Origin: Acidimicrobiia bacterium
GTDB lineage: Bacteria; Actinomycetota; Acidimicrobiia; Spongiisociales; UBA5794
Direction of reading: 5' to 3'
Length of the DNA: 53,445 nt
NCBI GenBank assembly: GCA_013003395.1
Contig: JABDJC010000220.1
Coordinates: forward strand, 1 to 53,445
A program made the position numbers and the translations under genes. The notes beneath the pieces were generated by a model that was not told the DNA's origin, ran no database searches, and saw only the letters and a program-made list of their open reading frames with translations. This document shows, in pieces, positions 1 through 9,234 of this stretch; the stretch's first letter is position 1, and each line of letters opens with the position of its first letter.

Positions 1-770
1 GTGACGATCGTCGGACCGTTTCCCGACATCTCCATGATCGAGCGTTTGATGCCCATCTGCGACAAGATCCGCTTGCCTGTCGCAGACGAGCCTGTGAAGC
101 CGATGGCGTCGACACCATCGTGTGTGACGAGTGCTTCTCCGATGGATGCGCCGCCTGGGATGACCGACACTGCTCCCGGCGGAGCTCCGGCTTCCGTGAT
201 CGCTTTCGCCAGCTCCAACAGCGCCCACGACGTGTGGATCGGCGGCTTGACGATGACCGCGTTGCCTGTTGCGAGACCGGGTCCGACGTATTCGAGTGGG
301 ATCGTCACGGGGAAATTCCACGGAGTGATCGCTGCCCAGACCCCCACCGGTCGCCTGAACGTGAACATTCGCTTGGAGCGGTCTGACGTCGGGATGACCT
401 CGCCAGTGAGTCGCTTGACGTCCTCGGCGGCGTTGGTGAAGTACTCGTTCGCCTCGGCGATGTCGTCGAGAGATTCCTGGTGATAGGGCTTGCCTTGCTC
501 GAGTGTTTGGATGCGTGCGATTTCGGCGACCATCGGTTCGATTGCCTTCGCAATGCGCGTACAGAGGTCGGCTCGTTCGAACGCCGACCAATGACGCATC
601 TCCTCGGTTGCATTGCGAGCAGCGAGCACGGCAGCGTCGATATCGGCTGCCGAGGCGACAGGGATGTCGGCGAGGTGCTCGCCTGTGACCGGCGAGATGA
701 GTTGGTGGTGCTCGGTGCCGGTGCCTTCCGTCCACACACCTCCGATCAGCAGTTCCAGCGTCTGCGCCAC
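1..770 (-). CDS. Aldehyde dehydrogenase family protein, N-terminal part (runs off window)
   Basis: The 256 visible codons are the NAD(P)-binding half of an aldehyde dehydrogenase, which oxidises an aldehyde to a carboxylic acid. Visible family features are the segment ending TPWNFPV (residues about 145-151, the loop that closes over the cofactor), VIVKPP soon after, and GFTGSSATGK with the Rossmann turn near residue 230. The last visible residues, EMSGNGPTIV, correspond to the ELGG segment of the family; here ELGG reads EMSG. The catalytic Cys and Glu-containing half beyond lie outside the window. Start is GTG at 770, with GGAGG five bases upstream. It is divergent from the acetyltransferase/polyamine-importer operon, so a role in amine-derived aldehyde oxidation is possible but only inferred. 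Family is certain; substrate is not. Confidence 0.9.
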   Translation of the reverse strand, partial: MAQTLELLIGGVWTEGTGTEHHQLISPVTGEHLADIPVASAADIDAAVLAARNATEEMRHWSAFERADLCTRIAKAIEPMVAEIARIQTLEQGKPYHQESLDDIAEANEYFTNAAEDVKRLTGEVIPTSDRSKRMFTFRRPVGVWAAITPWNFPVTIPLEYVGPGLATGNAVIVKPPIHTSWALLELAKAITEAGAPPGAVSVIPGGASIGEALVTHDGVDAIGFTGSSATGKRILSQMGIKRSIMEMSGNGPTIV

Positions 771-952
771 GTGAGCCTCCCTCTCTGCGGCCAACCTAGT
801 CAATCACGCTCGTGTCGGCAGGCCCATAGCGAGCGAACCGACGGCTGATCGTTTGCTTGGCAATCAAATCGATGGTTGGGAGGACATTGTCATTGTGATT
901 CTGCTAAAACGGTCACTGCTTGCCCGCCGAGTGAGAGAGACCCACGTCCCCC

Positions 953-1585
953 GTGCCCGAATTGGACTACAGCAACCTCACCGCAGATCTCGCGGAGCAG
1001 TGTGCCGCACTCGAGAGCCGCTCATTCCCGCACGCCGATCCCTCTGACTTGCTCGACGCGGATGACCTCCTGGCATATGCCGAGACGTTCCCCGAGGGCT
1101 TTTTCGTTTGTCGAGACGGCGATCGAGTGGTCGGCCAGGCCGGCGGTATTTACCTGAACTTCGACTTCGCCCACCCTCAACACACCATCTCCGAGATCAC
1201 GGGCGAGCACCAATGCGGTAACCACGACCCGCTCGGCGAGTGGTACTACGGCACCGACATCGTGGTTGATCCCGCCTATCGAAGGCAAGGAATCGGTACC
1301 GAGCTGTATCGACTCCGCAAGGATCTGGTGCGCCGCGACAACAAGCGGGGGATCATCGCCGGCGGGCACATTCACGGCTTCGAGCATCACAAGACGGCGA
1401 TGTCTGCTGCCGACTACGTGAAGCGGGTTGCAGCCGGCGAGCTCTACGACTCGACGCTCACCTTCCAACTCGACAACGGTTTCGAGGTACGCGGAGTGTT
1501 GGAGAACTACATCGTTGACGAGTCGACTGACGGGTGGTCGGCGCTCATCGTGTGGGAGAACCCTGAATTCGAGGCGACCACATGA
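953..1585 (+). CDS. GNAT family N-acetyltransferase
   Basis: A 210-residue acetyl-CoA-dependent N-acetyltransferase. The acetyl-CoA pyrophosphate-binding motif is seen as VVDPAYRRQGIGTELY (about residues 104-119, the R-x-x-G-x-G/A loop). The segment after it (GGHIHGFEHHK, then YVKRVAAGELYDSTLTFQLDNGF) is like the acetyltransferase half of bifunctional GNAT/carbon-nitrogen hydrolase proteins, so the substrate is probably a small amine or amide and not a protein; that is inference. Start is GTG at 953; no strong ribosome-binding site precedes it. The stop overlaps the next start (ATGA at 1582-1585), so it is probably translationally coupled to the amidohydrolase and co-transcribed with the polyamine-type importer. 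Confidence 0.85.
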   Translation: MPELDYSNLTADLAEQCAALESRSFPHADPSDLLDADDLLAYAETFPEGFFVCRDGDRVVGQAGGIYLNFDFAHPQHTISEITGEHQCGNHDPLGEWYYGTDIVVDPAYRRQGIGTELYRLRKDLVRRDNKRGIIAGGHIHGFEHHKTAMSAADYVKRVAAGELYDSTLTFQLDNGFEVRGVLENYIVDESTDGWSALIVWENPEFEATT

Positions 1586-3198
1586 CCCTTGTTTTTCACA
1601 ACGGTCCGGTGTTCGTCGCAGACGCCCAGCGGCGATGGGCTCGCGCGGTGGCAGTCAGCGATGGACGGATCGTCGCAGTTGGAACCGACGCCGACGTTCG
1701 CGCTGTCGTCGGTCGCGACGTCGAGCCAATCGACCTCGCCGGCCGCATGCTGGCCCCTGGCTTTCAGGATGCTCACGTTCATCCCGTGATGGGTGGACTG
1801 ACGAGGTTGCGATGCAATCTCGAAGATGCCACCGACTTGGCCGAGGCGCTGTCAACGATTCGCCGGTACGTACATGACCATCCCGACAGCGAGTGGATCG
1901 TCGGGGGAGGCTGGAATTATCCGTGGTTCGAAGGAGGAAACCCGAGCGCATCGCTGCTCGACGAGATCACCGACAAACCGGTCCATCTCGTCGGAGCCGA
2001 CGGTCATTCGTCCTGGGTGAACTCGACTGCGCTGCGTATGGCCCGCATCGACGCCGAGTCGCCCGACCCGTCAGACGGTCGGATCGAGCGCCTTCCCGAC
2101 GGTTCGCCCATGGGCACCCTTCACGAAGGCGCCATGCGGCTCGTCGAGGACATTGCACCGAGCGAGTCGATCGGTGACATCGTCGCCGGGCTGCTGGAGG
2201 GGCAGCGCTACCTCCACTCCGTTGGAGTCACGGCCTGGCAGGACGCATGGATTGAACCGGGTGTCCATCAGGCGTACAAACGCACCGCCAGCAGTGGCGA
2301 CCTCGTGTCGTTGGTTCGTGGGGCGTTGTGGTGGGACCGCGAGCGCGGCATCGAACAACTGGAGGAGCTACTCAAGGCGAGCACCGAGAGTATCGGCACG
2401 TACTTTCCGAGAACGATCAAGCTCATGCTCGATGGTGTCTGTGAGAACCACACCGCGGCCATGCTCAGTCCATACCTCGACGCCAAGGGCGCAGTCACCG
2501 ACAACGCAGGCATCGACTTCATAGGCCGCGGCTCGCTCGACGAGATCGTCGCAGCCATCGATGCGGCCGGCCTGCAAGTGCATTTCCATGCGCTCGGAGA
2601 CCGAGCTGTGCGGAACGCCCTCGACGCCATCGAGTTCGCTCGTCAGCGCAACGGCTGGACCGACCTGCGACCTCACCTCGCGCACCTCCAGGTCATCGAT
2701 CCGCACGACATCCCACGATTCCGTCATCTCGGAGCTGTGGCCAACATCCAGCCGCTGTGGGCGGTGGCGGATGCTGCGATGACAGACCTCACCATCCCGT
2801 TCCTGGGCGAGGAGCGCACACGGCACCAATACCCGTTCAAGTCGCTCATCGATGCCGGAGCGACCCTGGCAGCGGGTAGCGACTGGCCGGTATCGACACC
2901 CGACGTGATGCAGCAGATTCACGTGGCCGTCAACCGCCAATCGCCAGGTCACGAGTCAGCTGAAGTGTTCTTGCCCGATCAACGTATTGGTCTCGCTGAC
3001 GCCCTGGTCGCGTTCACGGCCGGAGCGGCGCATGTCAACCACTTCGATGCGGCAACGGGCACCATCCAACAGGGCGCCAGGGCAGACCTTGTACTGTTGT
3101 CGGGCAATCCGTTCGACGGTGAACACGTCGCCGGCATCGAGGTGGACATGACTGTGGTTGGCGGCGAGGTCGTTTATCAACGGGGGCACAAAGAATGA
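1582..3198 (+). CDS. YtcJ-like amidohydrolase (amidohydrolase 3 family)
   Basis: A 538-residue metal-dependent hydrolase of the YtcJ type. Metal-binding and catalytic signatures are in family order: DAHVHP (about residues 63-68), HFHALGDRAVRNAL (about 334-347) and GSDWPVS (about 433-439). Flanking beta-sandwich strands are present at both ends (residues 1-60 and the C-terminal ARADLVLLSGNPF segment). Characterised relatives hydrolyse N-acyl or N-formyl amines; the natural substrate cannot be read from the sequence. It starts inside the acetyltransferase stop and its own stop overlaps the start of the ATPase gene (ATGA at 3195-3198). This places an intracellular hydrolase directly in the import operon, which suggests that it processes the imported compound. 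Confidence 0.88.
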   Translation: MTLVFHNGPVFVADAQRRWARAVAVSDGRIVAVGTDADVRAVVGRDVEPIDLAGRMLAPGFQDAHVHPVMGGLTRLRCNLEDATDLAEALSTIRRYVHDHPDSEWIVGGGWNYPWFEGGNPSASLLDEITDKPVHLVGADGHSSWVNSTALRMARIDAESPDPSDGRIERLPDGSPMGTLHEGAMRLVEDIAPSESIGDIVAGLLEGQRYLHSVGVTAWQDAWIEPGVHQAYKRTASSGDLVSLVRGALWWDRERGIEQLEELLKASTESIGTYFPRTIKLMLDGVCENHTAAMLSPYLDAKGAVTDNAGIDFIGRGSLDEIVAAIDAAGLQVHFHALGDRAVRNALDAIEFARQRNGWTDLRPHLAHLQVIDPHDIPRFRHLGAVANIQPLWAVADAAMTDLTIPFLGEERTRHQYPFKSLIDAGATLAAGSDWPVSTPDVMQQIHVAVNRQSPGHESAEVFLPDQRIGLADALVAFTAGAAHVNHFDAATGTIQQGARADLVLLSGNPFDGEHVAGIEVDMTVVGGEVVYQRGHKE

Positions 3199-4259
3199 CG
3201 TATGCGGTTGAACTGCGCGGGGTGTCGAAGCGTTTCGGCGAGGTTGTCGCCGTCGAGTCGCTCGATCTCGCCATCGACGACGGCGAGTTCTTTTCGCTGC
3301 TCGGGCCGTCTGGCTGTGGCAAGACGACAACGCTTCGCATGATCGCCGGATTCGAATACCCGACCGAGGGGAGCCTCGCCATTCATGGCACGGAGATGGC
3401 TCTCCAGCCTCCCAACCAGAGGCCGGTGAACACGGTGTTCCAGTCGTATGCACTCTTTCCGCACATGACCATCGCAGAGAACGTGGGCTTTGGTCTGCTG
3501 ATGCAGAAAGTCGCCAAGTCCGAGATCAGTACCCGAGTCGACCGAGCTCTCGACATGGTGCAACTCTCACAACGCAAGGGCGCAACCCCCGACAAGCTGT
3601 CTGGCGGACAACAACAACGAGTTGCTCTGGCTCGCGCTCTCGTCAACGAGCCAGAGGTGCTCCTGCTCGATGAACCGCTCGGCGCCCTCGACCTCAAACT
3701 GCGCCAGCAGATGCAGATCGAACTGAAGGAACTGCAGGAGCGTGTTGGCATCACGTTCGTGTACGTGACGCACGATCAAGAGGAAGCGCTCACGATGTCC
3801 GACAGGATCGGCGTGATGAGCGATGGTCGACTGCTGCAAGTAGGTGACGCAACTGAGATCTACGAGCGCCCGACGTCCCGTTTCGTAGCGGACTTCATCG
3901 GTGACATCAATCTGTTGCCCGCCGCGATAACCGGCCCCGGCGTCGTGACATTGGCCGGAACCACGCCGGTGTCTGCGCCTTCGGCCGTTGCCGGCAACGC
4001 TGCCAACTGGCTGGCACTGCGGCCTGAGCAGCTGCATCTGATCCGCCACGACGAAATCGTCCCTGACGACCGAAATTCGATTTCGGGAACGGTCAACAAC
4101 CGCGTGTACTTCGGTGATTCGTATTACTACGTCGTTGCGACCCCCGTAGGAGCTCTCGACGTCCGCCAGGAAAACCGTCCGGGTCTGGCGCTTCACGATC
4201 CGGGCACAAGTGTTCACGTGTGGTGGCACCCCGACGCAGCGGCGATGGTCCTGGAATGA
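3195..4259 (+). CDS. potA: Polyamine-type ABC transporter ATP-binding protein
   Basis: A 354-residue ABC ATPase that energises the importer encoded downstream. Walker A is GPSGCGKTT (about residues 38-46), the Q-loop is VFQSYALFPHMT, the signature is LSGGQQQR, Walker B is LLLDEPLGALD and the switch His is in YVTHDQEEALT. After about residue 235 comes a TOBE-type regulatory region (LRPEQLHLI and beyond), as in PotA and other CUT1/spermidine-type ATPases. It overlaps the previous and next genes by four bases each. PotA-type specificity (spermidine/putrescine) is assigned from the whole four-gene set; related importers for opines or other organic amines have the same look, so the exact substrate is inferred. 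Confidence 0.92.
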   Translation: MTYAVELRGVSKRFGEVVAVESLDLAIDDGEFFSLLGPSGCGKTTTLRMIAGFEYPTEGSLAIHGTEMALQPPNQRPVNTVFQSYALFPHMTIAENVGFGLLMQKVAKSEISTRVDRALDMVQLSQRKGATPDKLSGGQQQRVALARALVNEPEVLLLDEPLGALDLKLRQQMQIELKELQERVGITFVYVTHDQEEALTMSDRIGVMSDGRLLQVGDATEIYERPTSRFVADFIGDINLLPAAITGPGVVTLAGTTPVSAPSAVAGNAANWLALRPEQLHLIRHDEIVPDDRNSISGTVNNRVYFGDSYYYVVATPVGALDVRQENRPGLALHDPGTSVHVWWHPDAAAMVLE

Positions 4260-5152
4260 CCTCTGAGCAACGTACCGCGGCGCTGATCGCCGAACCCGGC
4301 CTGGAGGCAGCGGCAACTGCGGCGGACCGCAAGCGTGGTCTGCTGCTGGCGCTACCGGCCTATGTCTATCTGCTGCTCTTTTTCGTCTTGCCGTTCCTCA
4401 TCGTGTTCGTCTATTCGTTTGCCACGAGATCCGCCACCGGCGCCACTCGGCTCTCCGACTGGAACCTGCTGGCCTACCAGAAGCTCTTCGACTCGCTGGT
4501 GGTGCAGATCGTTTGGCGATCGTTCTGGATCGCGTCGCTGACCACCATCATCTGTCTGGTGATGGCGTACCCCTTCGCCTATTACATAGCGACCCGGCGG
4601 CCGGCAGTCCGCAACGTGTTGCTCGTGCTCGTCATGATTCCGTTCTGGTCCAATTTCCTCATTCGAACCTACGCGTGGCGATTCATTCTCGGAACCGATG
4701 GACCGATCGCCACGTTGACCGACGCGTTGGGCATGGAGCCGGTGCGGCTGCTGTTCACCAACGCTGCCGTGATGATCGGCCTGGTCTACGGGTTCCTTCC
4801 GTTCATGGTGTTGCCCTTGTATGCAGCCATCGAGAGACTCGACTGGAGCCTGGTGGAGGCAGCCCGGGACCTCTATGCGAGCGGCTGGTCGGCATTCCGA
4901 AAAGTGACGCTGCCGCTCACTCGCTCGGGGATCATCGCCGGTTCGTTGCTGGTATTCGTGCCGAGCTTCGGCGCCTACGTCACGCCGGCCATTCTCGGCG
5001 GATCGAAAGACCTCCTGCTGGGCTCGTACATCGTCACGCAGTTTCAACAAGCCCGCAACTGGCCGTTCGGGTCAGCGCTGTCGATTGTGGTCATGGTCTT
5101 CATGCTCGCTGCGCTCATGATTCGGGCTCGGACCGGAGCTGAGGAAGTATGA
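4256..5152 (+). CDS. potB: Polyamine-type ABC transporter permease (PotB-like)
   Basis: A 298-residue inner-membrane permease with six predicted hydrophobic segments. The first is residues about 30-52 (LLLALPAYVYLLLFFVLP). The binding-protein-dependent transport signature, the cytoplasmic EAA loop that contacts the ATPase, reads EAARDLYASGWSAFRKVTLPL (residues about 201-221). The start chosen is ATG at 4256, which gives the four-base overlap with potA; an upstream extension would lie wholly inside potA. The long first periplasmic loop and PotB-like segment YAWRFILG are typical of the spermidine/putrescine branch. Partner permease PotC follows with a four-base overlap. Confidence 0.92.
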   Translation: MTSEQRTAALIAEPGLEAAATAADRKRGLLLALPAYVYLLLFFVLPFLIVFVYSFATRSATGATRLSDWNLLAYQKLFDSLVVQIVWRSFWIASLTTIICLVMAYPFAYYIATRRPAVRNVLLVLVMIPFWSNFLIRTYAWRFILGTDGPIATLTDALGMEPVRLLFTNAAVMIGLVYGFLPFMVLPLYAAIERLDWSLVEAARDLYASGWSAFRKVTLPLTRSGIIAGSLLVFVPSFGAYVTPAILGGSKDLLLGSYIVTQFQQARNWPFGSALSIVVMVFMLAALMIRARTGAEEV

Positions 5153-5997
5153 CGACGAGAACGACTTCACTGGATCGGGCGCTGGCCGCGAACACGTGGT
5201 TCGTGTACGCGTTCTTCTACCTTCCGATCCTCGTCCTGGTCGTGTTCTCGTTCAATGCGTCGACCAGGGTCGGCATCTGGCGAGGTTTTTCGACCCGCTG
5301 GTACGGAGAGGTGCTGCGAAACCCTGAAGTGCTCGACGCGCTGAAGAACTCGCTCATCGTCGCTGCGCTCTCGACGGTTGCTGCGACGGTGATCGGAACG
5401 GCGGCAGCACTCGCCATCGATCGCTACCGATTCAGGGGACGCCGCGGACTCGACGGGATCCTCTACCTACCGATCATCATCCCCGACGTGACAATGGCAG
5501 TGATGATGCTGTTGTTCTTCGCCCGAGCGTTCGCGTTGATTGATGCGGCCGGACCACGGTTCCAACTTGGCATCGGATCCATCACCTTGAGCCACATCGC
5601 CTTCAACATCTCGTTTGTGGCGGTTGTGGTGCGAGCCCGCCTCGGGCAGCTCGACGGGTCGCTGGAGGAGGCGGCGCGAGACCTCTACGCAAACTCGTGG
5701 CAGACCTTCAGGCGAGTGACCCTGCCACTCATTCTTCCTGGTGTCCTGGGAGGCGCTCTGTTGGCGTTGACGTTGTCGCTCGACGACGTCGTCGTGACAG
5801 CCTTCGTCTCGGGACCTGGGTCGACGACGCTGCCGGTGTACGTGTTCGGGCTTGTACGACGTGGGGTGTCACCCGCAATAAATGCAATCTCGACCATCAT
5901 GTTGGTGGCCTCGATAGGACTTGTGGCACTCTCCTTGGTGTTCCAACGTGGGCCGAAGGCGAGTCGCAACACCGAGATGATCAAAGAAACGACATAG
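5149..5997 (+). CDS. potC: Polyamine-type ABC transporter permease (PotC-like)
   Basis: A 282-residue second permease subunit with six predicted membrane segments; the first is AFFYLPILVLVVFSF at residues about 21-35. The EAA loop (EEAARDLYANSWQTFRRVTLP, about 172-192) closely mirrors that of the upstream permease, as expected for a heterodimeric PotB/PotC channel. The conserved LSLDDVVVTAFVSGPG segment near residue 210 is characteristic of PotC. The gene overlaps potB by four bases, and only 14 bases separate it from the lipoprotein gene. Confidence 0.92.
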   Translation: MTTRTTSLDRALAANTWFVYAFFYLPILVLVVFSFNASTRVGIWRGFSTRWYGEVLRNPEVLDALKNSLIVAALSTVAATVIGTAAALAIDRYRFRGRRGLDGILYLPIIIPDVTMAVMMLLFFARAFALIDAAGPRFQLGIGSITLSHIAFNISFVAVVVRARLGQLDGSLEEAARDLYANSWQTFRRVTLPLILPGVLGGALLALTLSLDDVVVTAFVSGPGSTTLPVYVFGLVRRGVSPAINAISTIMLVASIGLVALSLVFQRGPKASRNTEMIKETT

Positions 5998-6011
5998 TGA
6001 GAGGAATTCCG

Positions 6012-7115
6012 ATGAAACGATGGCTAGGCGTTTTGGTGGCGTTGATGCTCGTCGCCGCGGCATGTGGCGGGAGCGAGGAAGCTGCAGTGTCAACTTCTGA
6101 CTGCGGGCCGGGAGACACCGACGGAGATCTCAGTTTCTACAACTGGGCCGAATACATCGATCCCGATCTGATCGACGCATTCGAGGCTGAATACGGCATC
6201 TCTGTGGAGTACACCGAATACGAGTCCAACGAAGAGATGCTCGCCCAGGTCGAGGCAGGCGCAGCCGTGTATGACCTGGTGGTCCCGTCCGACTACATGG
6301 TCGACACGATGATCCAGGAAGACCTCCTGGTGAAGCTCAACAAGGACGCCATTCCCAATCTCGGCAACCTCGATGACGCGTTCACGAACCTGCCGTTCGA
6401 CGAAGCGGGCGATTTCTCTGTTCCATATCAGTGGGGAACCACCGGTATCGGCGTGAATGTCGGGGCGATCGGTGAGGGCTTCGACCCCTCATGGGCGCTG
6501 CTGTTCGATGCTGACGTCGCGGACCAATACCAGGGGCGGATCTCGCTTCTCGATGATCCTCTCGAAGCGATGGTTGCTGCCTTGCACTACGCCGGGTACA
6601 CACTCGAAGAGGTGATTGCGGACAACAATCTCGACGCGATCGCTGAAGCCGAAGCCATCCTTGCCGAAGCCAATGCCAGGGTCGCCAAGTACGACTCGGT
6701 CAACTTCGGTGACGACCTGGTGACAGGCGAGGTCGACATCGCCCACGGATGGAGCGGTGGCTTCTTCGCGTCGTTTGCTGAAGCCGACAATGCCGACGAA
6801 CTCGTCTACATCATTCCGAAAGAGGGTGGAGTGCGCTGGGTCGACAACATGGCCATCCCGGTCACCGCGGAGCATCCGTGCTCTGCGTCGACCATGATCA
6901 ACTTCATCTTGGACGCCGAGAATGGTGCCACCCTCACCAACTGGAACTACTACGGAAGTCCCAATGAGGCGTCCGAGGCGTTCATCCTTCCCGAGATCCT
7001 CGAGGACGAAGCGATCTACCCAAGTGGTGACGCTCTGGAGAATCTCGAGTTCATTCCTCAGGTAGGGGAGTTGGGGCTGGAATTGCAGGACGCCTTCACC
7101 AGGTCGAAGAGCTGA
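6012..7115 (+). CDS. potD: Polyamine-type solute-binding lipoprotein (PotD-like)
   Basis: A 367-residue extracellular solute-binding protein that delivers substrate to the permeases. It has a lipoprotein signal: MKRW, a hydrophobic core, then the lipobox LVAAAC with the lipidated Cys at about residue 20. The mature part begins with a linker, then DLSFYNWAEYIDPDLIDAFEAEYG, the hallmark opening of PotD/PotF-type proteins, followed by VVPSDYMVDTM and an acidic-rich ligand cleft. Several acidic and aromatic residues of the PotD type are visible, in keeping with a cationic ligand. Start is ATG at 6012 with GAGAGGA upstream; longer in-frame extensions would run back into potC. It is the last gene of the operon and is followed by a strong terminator. 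Confidence 0.92.
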   Translation: MKRWLGVLVALMLVAAACGGSEEAAVSTSDCGPGDTDGDLSFYNWAEYIDPDLIDAFEAEYGISVEYTEYESNEEMLAQVEAGAAVYDLVVPSDYMVDTMIQEDLLVKLNKDAIPNLGNLDDAFTNLPFDEAGDFSVPYQWGTTGIGVNVGAIGEGFDPSWALLFDADVADQYQGRISLLDDPLEAMVAALHYAGYTLEEVIADNNLDAIAEAEAILAEANARVAKYDSVNFGDDLVTGEVDIAHGWSGGFFASFAEADNADELVYIIPKEGGVRWVDNMAIPVTAEHPCSASTMINFILDAENGATLTNWNYYGSPNEASEAFILPEILEDEAIYPSGDALENLEFIPQVGELGLELQDAFTRSKS

Positions 7116-7141
7116 TTGACCGCAGCCGACGTGATCGACGA

Positions 7142-7168
7142 GGGGGGCGCCGGTAGGCGCCCCCCTTT
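7142..7168 (+). terminator. Intrinsic terminator after the importer operon
   Basis: A perfect 10-bp GC stem (GGGGGGCGCC / GGCGCCCCCC) with a GGTA loop, followed by TTTC. It lies between the converging ends of potD and the acyl-CoA ligase gene and probably stops transcription from the plus strand. Confidence 0.85.
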
Positions 7169-7173
7169 CGTTG

Positions 7174-9138
7174 TCACGTGCCGGCGTCCCGCAGAGATCG
7201 TCGCATGATCTTGTTCGAGGCGGTCCTCGGCAACTTGTCGCTGCGCACGAGTCGCGACACCTTGAACAACGGATTGAGCTCGCTACGGATTCGCTCCTGC
7301 ATTTCGGCGAGGAGGGCAGATGGCTCGGTGTTGGCATCGAAGACAGCATGAATGACGAGTTGTTCTGGTCCGCCGTCGATTCGTTCGGCGACAGCGGCCG
7401 CTTCGACCAAACCAGCGATGCCGCTCAGGCAGCGTTCGATTTCAGCTGAGCTCACCTTGATGCCGCCGAGATTCATCGTGTCGTCCGAGCGACCCTCAGC
7501 CCTGTAGTACCCACCGGGGAGTCGTTCCATCTGATCGCCGTGACGGCGAAGAATTCTTCCGTCCGGCGACGAGGGGGCCCCCTCGTAGTACTCGGCGTGA
7601 TGGTTGCGGTTCAACAACTCGGTCGACATGCCAACCGATGGAGGCACCAACCAGACCTCACCTCGTTCGGCCGGTTCGCCGTTCTCGTCGAGCAGCAGCA
7701 TGTCCCAGCCGAACGACACCCTCGAGAACGTAGCCGGCGTCAGCGCGTCCAGCACTGTCGAAGCGATGTATCCGCCGCCGATCTCGGTGCCGCCGCAGTA
7801 CTCGATTATCGGACGGTGACCGATCATGGCCGACAGATACAGCATGTCGTCTGCGCTCGACGGTTCTCCTGTGGAACTCGCAACGCGAATGCTCGACCAG
7901 TCGAATCGATTGAGCCAGCCTTGCGCTCGCCAGGCCCTCACGATGCTCGGAACCACCCCGAGCATCGTGACTCCAGCTTCTGCGACGAAGTCGCCGAAGC
8001 TCTCTGCGGTGGGGGCATCGTCGAACAGCGCCAGCGCCGCCCCATTCACGAGCGAGGCGTAGATCGCCCACGGACCCATCATCCAGCCGAGGTTTGTCGG
8101 CCAACACACGACGTCGCCGTGCTGAATGTCCTGGTGGAGGTATCCGTCAGCGGCAGCTTTGATCGGTGTCGTGTGCGACCACGGAATCGCCTTGGGCTCT
8201 CCAGTGGTGCCTGAAGAGAACAGAATGTTGGTGTGGTCGCCTGGATCGGCGATGTGCAAGGGGGAGCCGGATGCCCTGCTCATCAAGTCGTCCCATGCGA
8301 CGTCGTCCGGACGCAGCACGGCCTCTCCAACGACGATGGCACGCGGAGCTTCAGCCGAGCAGACCTTGGCGTACATCGGCAGGGTCTTGCCGAGCCGATC
8401 GACGGTGGCCTCCGTCACCACCGCGGCGGTGTCTGCGATCACGAGCCGTTTGGATATCTGATCCGGCGCGAAACTGTCGGCGATCGACACGACGACCCCA
8501 CCCATGTGGATGATGCCGAGATAGGCGACCACGGCTTCGACGTTCATCGACATCGCAATGGCAACGCGGTCGCCGGGACGGACACCCCAACCCACGAGCC
8601 CAGATGCGAACTTGTCGACGAGGTCGGCCAACTCGGTCACAGTCAGGCGGTGGACGGCGCCATTTCGGCGATGGATGATCGCCGTCCGCTGTTGATCGCC
8701 CGCGAGGCACGAAGCAACGGCGTTGAGCTTGGCACCTGCGAACCAATCCGGAGCCCTGGGATCGAAACCTGGTCCGAGCACGTGCACAGCCGGCTCGGCG
8801 AACACAATGCCGAGGTCGTCGGCGATCGCTCCCCAGAAGGCACCGGGTTGGTGACTCGACCACTCGGCCAGGCCGGTGAGCCCGTCGTGTCCCGTGTTCG
8901 CGAGGAATCGGTGCAGATTCGACGTCCGGTCGCTCCACTCTGGCAGCCAGGTCGGCCATGGTTCCGGGTGATCTCGATACGCCCTGCGGTAGGCAGCGTG
9001 ATGGGTTTCGAACGGAGCGCTGCTGAGGTACAGCTGCACCGCAGTCCACGCCGCCTGAGCGTTTGGAGCCGCTTCGATAGCGGCCTGCGCGGCGTCGGGA
9101 ATCCCGTTCAGCGGGTCGTTGCCCATTCGAGAAATCAC
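7174..9138 (-). CDS. AMP-forming acyl-CoA synthetase (acyl-activating enzyme 17/18-like)
   Basis: A 654-residue adenylate-forming enzyme that activates a carboxylic acid to its CoA thioester. The P-loop-like motif is ILFSSGTTGEPKAIPWSH (about residues 276-293). The adenine motif region has YCGGTEIGGGY, the hinge has AEGRSDDTMNLGGIKVS, and the C-terminal catalytic lysine lies in PRTASNKIMRR. The long N-terminal domain with PDWFAGAKLN is the acetyl-/acetoacetyl-CoA synthetase type (ACAS_N). Overall it is most like plant peroxisomal AAE17/18 and bacterial homologues, whose substrates are not well known. Start could be GTG 9138 or ATG 9126; neither has a clear ribosome-binding site. It ends six bases from the importer terminator and is divergent from the exported acidic protein. 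Confidence 0.88.
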   Translation of the reverse strand: MISRMGNDPLNGIPDAAQAAIEAAPNAQAAWTAVQLYLSSAPFETHHAAYRRAYRDHPEPWPTWLPEWSDRTSNLHRFLANTGHDGLTGLAEWSSHQPGAFWGAIADDLGIVFAEPAVHVLGPGFDPRAPDWFAGAKLNAVASCLAGDQQRTAIIHRRNGAVHRLTVTELADLVDKFASGLVGWGVRPGDRVAIAMSMNVEAVVAYLGIIHMGGVVVSIADSFAPDQISKRLVIADTAAVVTEATVDRLGKTLPMYAKVCSAEAPRAIVVGEAVLRPDDVAWDDLMSRASGSPLHIADPGDHTNILFSSGTTGEPKAIPWSHTTPIKAAADGYLHQDIQHGDVVCWPTNLGWMMGPWAIYASLVNGAALALFDDAPTAESFGDFVAEAGVTMLGVVPSIVRAWRAQGWLNRFDWSSIRVASSTGEPSSADDMLYLSAMIGHRPIIEYCGGTEIGGGYIASTVLDALTPATFSRVSFGWDMLLLDENGEPAERGEVWLVPPSVGMSTELLNRNHHAEYYEGAPSSPDGRILRRHGDQMERLPGGYYRAEGRSDDTMNLGGIKVSSAEIERCLSGIAGLVEAAAVAERIDGGPEQLVIHAVFDANTEPSALLAEMQERIRSELNPLFKVSRLVRSDKLPRTASNKIMRRSLRDAGT

Positions 9139-9234
9139 TCGGCCAGCGTACCGCGGAGAGCTAACGCACACCTGAGGTCGCCTTGACGTCGGATGGCTGA
9201 TGATCGACTCGACCTCAACGAAAGGATTCGGTCC

